Source: Craterostigma plantagineum (taxonomy: Eukaryota; Streptophyta; Magnoliopsida; Lamiales; Linderniaceae). From it: a stretch of 64,000 nt of DNA. Position numbers and translations under genes: made by a program. The notes below the pieces were generated by a model. It had not been told where the DNA came from. It worked only from the letters and a program-made list of their open reading frames with translations, and searched no databases. Below are positions 56,884 to 64,000 of this stretch, piece by piece. The DNA lies in assembly GCA_027422505.1 (NCBI GenBank), contig JAPQWV010000309.1, positions 372,001 through 436,000 on the forward strand. The letters are read 5' to 3'. How positions within the stretch are numbered: the stretch's first letter is position 1; every line of letters starts with the position of its first letter.

Positions 56884-57287
56884 TTTAGAGAGCTTTAGGT
56901 ACCCACTTAAGCATGGGTCCTCTCAGATTAGCAGAGTTAATTTTGGATTCAGATATGACTCCTAAATCTATTTTTGGAAGAGTCTTAATAACCCATTGCA
57001 CTTTTGGAGAAGTGGGTTTGGGTTTTGCCTCTATAGGAGACTTGGCCCTTTTGGCTTTTGTAGTCCTAGGCGGAGATTTAGGAACCTATTTGGGTTGAAC
57101 CTTACAGGGAAGGTTAATTTCAGCTCGTATGCCTTGGAAGGTTTGACTGAGGAAAAGATATTTTCTTGTGATAGTCTCCTAAGGTGCTTGGGGGATTTAA
57201 TTTCTACGGGATACCTTAGGTGAGTACAGTCATGTACGGCGCCATAAGCTTTCTTTATGGCTGGATCTTGTTTCCTACGAGTCTGCC

Positions 57288-59939
57288 TTATGGCATTTGT
57301 TTTAAAATGATTAGTAGTAATTTTCGATGTATTTCGAGATTTTCACTTCTATAGGTGATAGGCTGAAGTGAGCACGTAGAAGCAATTATTTTGAACGTAG
57401 AAATGGCTCTTTTATTACTACGAGTGTCTTTTATTTTGACAGAAGGAATAACATGTTCAGAAGCATTTAAATCTACTAGCTCCTTCTTTATTTTAGGACT
57501 AGACACTCTCGCCTTCGTAGTCGGTGCTGGCTCTACGCTCCCTGTGGACGTAGGTGAAGTAGAATTAGTCTTAGCACTTGTAATAGAATTATTAATGCTC
57601 TTACGATCTTTTGAAGGCGATTTTTCTATTTTCACGCTTTTTATGATAGCGTGTGAGGAAGTTTGGGAAGACAGGGAAGCCTTGAGATTTTCCATCTCTT
57701 TAAAGAATTTTTTCTTTTCAGCTTCGAAATTCTCTCTTTCTTTGTCTAGTTTCGCCTGTGACACCTCTATCTGTTTTATGATAGGGGGTTTATAGAGAGA
57801 ATTTTGATAATTAACCTTTTTGACTTCCCTGTAGTGTTCTTTAGAGTCAGGAGGTAAGACTTGAGCTAAATCACTGACAGGTGTTAAGGATGGTTTCCTA
57901 TTTCTGTCCTTTTCAATTAGTTCATTATAGTCAAATGGGATCTCAGGCCCATGTGAGGCTTTGATGGATGAATCAAACGCATTTTCATACGTCGATTCCG
58001 TAATGTTCCTAAGAGAGGTTGCAGCTAAACCCATGTTCTTAATGTCATACATTTCTTTCTTTCGTAAAATACGTGGGTTAGTGTAACCTATGCCTTCTAT
58101 TGGATTATAAAACTCTCTATCCTTGGGCTTGTTTAAGAATATCGTCTGTTCAGAGTGTCCCCTACGCGTAACAAGATCATCTAATTTTTTAATTTTTGCA
58201 TACAACTTCCTGCGTTCCTCACTTAGGAGAGCATAATTATTTTCTACCGTCAGTTTGGCGGCTTGACAGGTGTCTAGATCCTTACTAAGCTCACTAACCT
58301 TGTTAGATGTTTCTAATTGAGCTTCTAAGTCAGTGATCTTAGAGGTAGCTTCGGTTATCCTACAATTTAAGGTAGCTTTCTCGTTGAGATGCCTAACCAA
58401 ACAATTGTAGTTATTTGCTAGCCTATCTTCTAATTCTTTAATCTTTTCACTATGTTGTCCTAAAGGAGGTTGACTAGTCTCTCTGGAGTGTAGACTCTTA
58501 GTAAGTTCTTCTATCTTCGCACTAGAGCTTCTAAGTTCTGATTCGAGACTATATATCTTCTCCTGAGCTCTCTCAAGTTTGTTCTCTACTTCCTTTATAC
58601 TTTTCTGCTCACGTTTCATGTTAGCATATTGCGTTTGATATGATTCTAACATGGTCAATAATGTGGAAGGAGTGACTACCTCATTTGAAGACGTGGATGC
58701 GTTGTCCTCGTCCGTATGAGTGGATATTTCGGCGTTCAATTTGTTGTCGAGACGGGCCATGAGGGCTAAGTTCTCTTCTTCAGAGCTCGACGTGTCTTCG
58801 AGCCATTGGTCCTGTTCGGCCATGAGAGCTACTCCAGCTTCTTTCTGTTTTGTCAATTGAAGCTTCCTGGAGTAGTAGTTTGCATCTCGCTTACTCGGGA
58901 GAGTGCACTCTCTGGCGAAGTGACCTGCTTTGCCACATTTAAAGCATTTGTTAGTCTCTTTGGTATTCTTAACCTCGGAACTCTCTGGAGCACGTTCTTT
59001 GTTTTTGGAGCTTGTAGTCCGAAGTCTGTTGGCTGAGGTTGAAGACTTCTTCTTGAAGTACTTCTTGCTCATCATTTGTACAATGAGAGCTAACTGCTTT
59101 CCAAGGGCTTTCATGTTCGGCTCGATGTCGGAGTCCGATTCTCCTTCTGACTCTGATGATGAAGGTGGCCTAACGATCTTTTCCTTTCTTGATCTTGTGC
59201 TCCTCTTCTCCGAGACTAAGGCAACCGTGTCATCGGTTTGTTTGCCATTTTGCTCTTTGATAATCTCGTGGATATCATCCTCATGCTGAGCGAGATTATC
59301 GAACACGGCATGGACATCCAACTCCTCTAGATCTTTATTTTGTCGTATTTGTGTGGATATTTTCTTCCATTCCGTGGGCAGAGAAGATAGAAATCTTATG
59401 TTTGTTTCCATGTTTGTCTTTGTTATTTCTATCTTCCTCATCTCGTTGAGAAGAGTGAGGTATCGTTGGTAGATTTCGTATAGACTCTCCTCCGGCTTTG
59501 CTTTGAAGGAGTCGTAAGCAGTGAGAATGTTCGCCTTCTTGGCCTTTATGCCAACTTCCGTCCTTTGCATCATCCTATGCAGCTCATCCCACATCTCCTT
59601 AGCCGATGTAAGGCTGTCTATTTGTCTGTATATATTGTTGGGGATGCCCTGCATAAGGGTATTCATGGCTACTAGATCAGCCTTAGCTCGAGCTCATTCC
59701 TCCAGAGAGTATTCTCTAGGCTCCTTTAGTCGCCTAGAAGCTGGAATTACTGGAGTAGCTGATTCGTCCCCGGGTACATGAACCCAGAACTGTGCCGGTC
59801 CCTCTTCAAGGGACTGCAGTAGATTTTTGGCTTGATCCTTTAGAGCTATGAAATTCTGGAAGTGGCTTCTCCACACTGTGTATTCGCCTCTTTGCAAGAT
59901 CGGCGGACGGTTGTCATTTCCGAGTGAGTATGCATCCAT
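57288..59939 (-). pseudogene. Sirevirus gag with long coiled-coil extension
   Basis: ATG at 59939 (MDAYSLGNDN). A TGA at 59694-59696 falls in EE*ARAK; otherwise 792 further codons stay open to 57288. The capsid UBN2 region has VAMNTLMQGIPNNIYRQIDS, KEMWDELHRMMQR and IRFLSSLPTEWKKIS. The zinc knuckle CFKCGKAGHFAREC is complete (CX2CX4HX4C). Beyond it lies an unusually long charged helix (EVENKLERAQEKIYSLESEL, DLEAQLETSNKVSELSKDLD), the coiled-coil extension typical of Sirevirus gag, then a Lys/Ser-rich tail. One nonsense codon separates it from an intact protein. Confidence 0.92.
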
Positions 59940-61004
59940 GTTTGTATTATAGTAGTCGAGTTGTTGAAGGATCTTCGTTGATTGTTTTGAGAGTTGAAGA
60001 CGATGTAAAGTGCTTCACAAGTGACGAAATTTGTTAGTAGCATTTGATTCGAAGATTAGTTCGAGAATTATTTTCGATTCAATCTTTAAAGTATGATCGA
60101 AATTAATTTCGTCGATATAGAATGTATTTACTGTTCTCGTGCGAGAAATTTTGTCAGCGAAATATTTTACGAGCGAAATAAATTGCCCAAAATTGTTCAG
60201 TCGAGAAAAGTTTCCTGATCGTGAATTTATTTCGATCGTAAAGAAACAGTACGTTAGTAAGTTTCTCGACAAGTCAAAATAAATCCGTTGACTAGAAAAG
60301 TTTCTCGCGTATAAATGATTTTCGCCTGGTCAAACGTTAAAAGGTTTGACTGAAAAAGTTTTTCGAGTGGAAGTTATTACGCATGCAAGGTCAAAATTGG
60401 TCTCACTCGAAAAAGTTTTTCGCTGGATAATGCTCGAGAAATATTTATAACTAAAATCGTTTCTGCTGATGACGTTCTAGCACTGACTTCGTATTCTGAC
60501 CGAGAAAAATTCTCGCGCTAAGTAAATCGATCGAGAAACTAATTCGATCGCAAAACCTAGCGAGAAAAATTTGAGCAATCGAGAAAAATTCACAGAATAC
60601 GATTAACACAGATTCGAGTAAAAACAAATAATCGATAGTGAAGTTTGAGGTAATTGCTCTCAATCAAGTACTAATCACGCACGAACAAGCAATTAAACAC
60701 GTTATGAAGCAAAATATATCGAATTTGATCAAAATCAGAACGTGTTCTTCATGTTCTTCGTCAACAGTAAAATTTCAGAATCAAATTAATCAAAATTCGA
60801 AGATCAAACTGCTACTGATCTAGTCGCAATGATCATTTATCACTTAATCTAGCACTGAAACATCAAATTCAAGTCAATTAAGCACAGAATTAAGCTATTG
60901 GATCGAAAAACTTTTCGCTCCAAATCTGTTCTTCGATGGAACAGTGTTCGAAATAAAATTTCGATCCAATTCTAACAATTTACGATTCAAAACAGAACGA
61001 ACCT
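59940..61004. other. Sirevirus 5' leader
   Basis: Untranslated region between PBS and gag, AT-rich, dense in CGAGAAA and TTTTCG words. No gene is seen. Confidence 0.55.
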
Positions 61005-61016
61005 GCTCTGATACCA
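61005..61016 (-). promoter_or_regulatory. Primer binding site of Sirevirus A (initiator tRNA-Met)
   Basis: On the minus strand TGGTATCAGAGC, the standard copia PBS complementary to the 3' end of initiator tRNA-Met, two bases from the LTR. Confidence 0.92.
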
Positions 61017-61018
61017 AT

Positions 61019-61368
61019 TGTTAGGTCCTCAGATTAACAACTCTACGATCCTAGGCTAGAATCCATAGTAATTCGATCGTTTAGATAATCAATTGAATTC
61101 GATCGAAAAACTCAAGTTAAGAACACGATAGAGAATTCAATTAGAGTGAGAAAGTTACTGTTGTTTCTCTCTAGAAAATGAATTGCAAGCCCTTCGGATC
61201 AATTCTCTAAATTTTCTCTATTCAGCTCAATTCATTTACAAGTATTTATACCAAACAAGCTTGGTATAAATATCAAGCTAGTCCTTAATCTAAAGACTAA
61301 TACAAATAAAGCCCCTAATTACACGGACAACTAATGAAATCAAGCACAATTACAAATGATATTCTACA
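61019..61368 (-). repeat. 5' LTR of Sirevirus A
   Basis: On the + strand TGTTAGGTCCTC...GATATTCTACA, about 350 bp, with the PBS at its edge. It aligns only loosely with the LTR at 43761-44096, so the two ends do not belong to one intact insertion. Confidence 0.75.
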
Positions 61369-63250
61369 TCGTGAATTTAGGTCTAAAGTGGATTGCGAAT
61401 CTTATTTCACGAATTGAAGCAAGGCCACTAACCTTAGTTTGCAAACCTTTGCTAAGAATATTTCACGAATTGATCAACTTGGTGAGGTGTTATTATTATT
61501 AATAAACTATGTATAATGAACCTCACTTATAGCACTTCACGAATTGTGAGGTGAAATATTTATAATTATATAAACTTAGCAATTGTATGTCATACACGAG
61601 TTGATAGGATACTAGGCAACAAACTAAATAATGTTGGGAATTGTGCACATGGGAGTTCACGAATTAAAAGAGTAAAATAATGTTACAAGTTACTTCATAA
61701 GGAATAAAATAATAGAGCCTCACGAATTCACAGGGTATGAACTTCACAATATAGGGCACTTTGCGAATCCTAAGATGAATTTCACGAATTGAGAATATTA
61801 TGAACACTGCGCGAACTCGATGAGGTTGGCGAATTAAGTCACGAACCGAGCTTCGCAGGCCGAACGCGTTTCGTGAATCCTAAGGGTTTCGCAAATGGTG
61901 AACCTTTTTGCGGGCCTTGAGGGAATTCGCGAACTCCTCATTTTTGCGGGCTAATCGAAGTTTGGGAATTGATTAATTAATTTTGCGAATTGATCGTTGA
62001 TTTCAAATTTAACTTCGAAACTTAATCATTTTAAACCAGTATAATTCTAGAATTAGTACATATCCTTATAATATTTATTTATTCAGAGGACGACAGTTAG
62101 GAACTCCTCTGGGTTTTGTATTTGACTGTAACAGGAGGACAGGTAGGTGAAATCCACCCACGACACGTAACCCCCTTTTTATGTGAATTTCATGAATTAT
62201 GTGATTATGTGAATTCAGTGACTTACATGACTTGGCGAATTATGTGCGTTACATGTATTATATTTATTGCACGCCCATGTTTTACATTCTCGATATTATT
62301 GCACGCCATATGTACACTTGTTGCACGTCAAATGTTATTTGCACTGCACTTGCATACCAGGTCAGTGTGAGGGGATTGAGTACCGTACGGAATGGTGACG
62401 TTTGGGGAGTCGATGAGTGGTGTGGTCTTTGTGTCAGGTAGAGGGTGGGTGTATGCCGCTCTAAAGAGACCTGAGTAGGCTGCCCGTGCTCCAGTATGTA
62501 CCACTCTAAAGTGACCTGAGTGGGCAGACCGAGCGATAGGATGGTGCTTGGGTGCGTGCCACTCTAAAGCAACCTGAGTTGGCCGCCCGAGCGTTGGGAC
62601 GTTAGTGGTTTGGGTATATGCCGCTCTAAAGAGACCTGAGTAGGTTGCCCGTGCTCTAGCACGTACCACTCTGAAGAGACCTGAGTGGGCTGACCGAGCA
62701 TTAGGTATCGAGGGGAAGGTTCTAGTACGTACCACTCTAAAGAGACCTGAGTGGCAGACCGAACGTGAACCTCAACTGGGGAATTGGCGACTCTAAAGAG
62801 ACCTGAGAAGCCTTCCCATTTTAAAGCGACCTGAGTGGGATACCCGAGGGTGTATATTGTTGAGTCACGGGGTGTCGTGGGATGTGATGAGTCGAGATGA
62901 GTCGAGCGTGCATGTGTGAGATGTATGGGATGGGATCGAGCGCACGGTGCATTCATGCATATTTCACCTACTGAGCAAATAGCTCAGGGTTTTACGTGTT
63001 GTAGGTACCGAGCCTGGCGCTGATGCGCGTCGAGGCTAAGGCGGGCTGACGGCGGTGCTTCATGGACTTTTGAGGGCGAGGCTGTACATGGATGCGACCT
63101 GTGGAGTGATTAGGGTTATGAGCGTTTTGATATTTTGGGGGCTACGGCCGTTGTATAGTGATGATGATGTAGACGAATATTTTGATGTAATATATATTAT
63201 TTTAGGAAAAAGCTTTTGTTAGACGGGTCTTCCGCGAATTACGTTGTGAA
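61369..63250 (+). repeat. LTR-like region with short repeats, possibly chromovirus type
   Basis: 61430-61990 repeats TTCACGAATT-type words about a dozen times. 62455-62850 has about eight copies of CTCTAAAGAGACCTGAGT separated by 30-60 bp. Near 62970, CTACTGAGCAAATAGCTCAG forms the hairpin-like word I associate with Tekay/Del LTRs. No gag, pol or partner LTR is present, so this may be a solo or truncated LTR. Confidence 0.35.
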
Positions 63251-63557
63251 AACCCGCCACTAATCAGTATTAGAAAGTGAGGGTCGCCGCAATCGAGCCG
63301 GCACTTGCCACAAGCTATGTGCGACAAGGCTAAATCCGTCTAGGGTCACGTACGTGTTCATGTTCAAGCTAACTGCCCATCTGCCTTTCGGCCACCTCAT
63401 GGGTCAAGTTCATGTGTGGCCAGACCTACTCATCTGGCCACTGCCCGACGGATCATTTCTGCCGAACATGCCTCGGGGTCTGGGCACCACCGAGCCCGGT
63501 CAAGTACTGCTCGGCCGTCGTTGACAGAGGTTAACGGTCAAGATCCATCAACTACAT
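63251..63557. other. Unassigned DNA between the LTR-like region and the second Athila fragment
   Basis: Moderate-GC DNA with no coding signature. Confidence 0.4.
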
Positions 63558-64000
63558 AACAATTAGACTAATCTATATAGTATAGTGCCTATGGGCATCT
63601 TATATGCAGTCCTATATGCCCAAAATGCATCATTTAACTTATTCGCCCACTCCCTATGGTTTCCTTATATGGTCTTTTCTAAAATGCGTTTCAACTCACG
63701 GTTCACTACTTCGACCTGACCGCTAGCTTGGGGATGGTAAGGGGTGGACAAGCTGTGTCTAAACACCGTAACGCTCTAACGTGCGTGCAAACTGGGTGTT
63801 ACGGAAATGAGTGCCTCTATCACTGAGGACGCATCTAGGTGTCCCAAACCTGAAATAGTGCTCGCAAAAATCTTACGACTGCCCTAGCATCGTTCGTGGG
63901 TAAAACTTGCGCCTCGGCCCACTTGGACACTTAATCTACAGCAACCAGAATATACTTATTACCATACGAGCTCGGAAACGGACCCATAAAGTCTGTACCC
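63558..64000 (-). pseudogene. Second Athila integrase fragment, running off the window
   Basis: Nearly collinear with 28300-28750 (shared blocks such as TATAGTGCCTAT and CGACCTGACCGCTAGC, and the phrase encoding [15 protein letters not shown]). Several differences and a frameshift are visible, so it is a separate, older copy. It covers the middle of the integrase and continues beyond base 64000. Confidence 0.85.

Overview
The window is eukaryotic, nuclear plant DNA, probably from a eudicot. It has an intron-bearing receptor-like cytoplasmic kinase gene with canonical GT..AG introns. The rest is dominated by plant-specific transposable elements: Tork/Tnt1-like and Sirevirus Ty1/copia, Tat- and Athila-lineage Ty3/gypsy, hAT, Mutator-like (MULE) and CACTA. 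I see no prokaryotic genes, no CRISPR array and no intact tRNA or rRNA gene. The only convincing functional host gene is the kinase at 6982-8955 (minus strand, six exons, 408 codons when joined). Almost everything else is decayed and nested mobile DNA.

Layout. 1-1121: AT-rich sequence and an unidentified GC-rich coding-like relic. 1122-5939: a 5'-truncated, heavily mutated Tork-type copia element. It carries an apparent plastid DNA insertion with psbB 3'-end and psbT-like sequence at about 3372-3590. 5940-9984: the kinase gene and its flanks, with a small MITE in intron 5. 9985-21556: a full-length Tat-type gypsy element with two LTRs, PBS, gag, pol with a second RNase H domain, a 50-bp minisatellite in the 3' UTR, and a spliced-looking antisense ORF. 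21765-22796: a non-autonomous hAT element with a perfect 8-bp target duplication. 22826-23145: a foldback element. 23231-35447: a MULE with long TIRs, holding a FAR1-domain relic and a possible captured gene fragment. It is interrupted by a minus-strand Athila element (24600-34550).

35448-41382: mostly featureless AT-rich DNA. 41383-43755: a second MULE-like element with arms of about 450 bp and an imperfect 9-bp TSD, carrying a CACTA 5' fragment. 43761-61368: minus-strand Sirevirus material with gag, pol, a large extra ORF and repeated polypurine tracts. Its two terminal LTRs belong to different families, so it looks chimeric. 61369-63250: LTR-like sequence with short repeats. 63558-64000: the start of a second Athila integrase copy that runs out of the window.

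Retroelement genes act within each element: gag packages RNA, protease matures the polyprotein, RT/RNase H copies RNA, and integrase inserts the DNA. Most copies here carry frameshifts, stops or catalytic substitutions, including YFHD in the Tork element, YVND in the Sirevirus and loss of the protease Asp in Tork and Athila. They should be non-autonomous or dead. I found no convincing new gene system. The most interesting points are the plastid insertion, the Tat antisense ORF and minisatellite, the chimeric Sirevirus with repeated polypurine tracts and protease-motif-like repeats, and the palindromic Athila LTR region.
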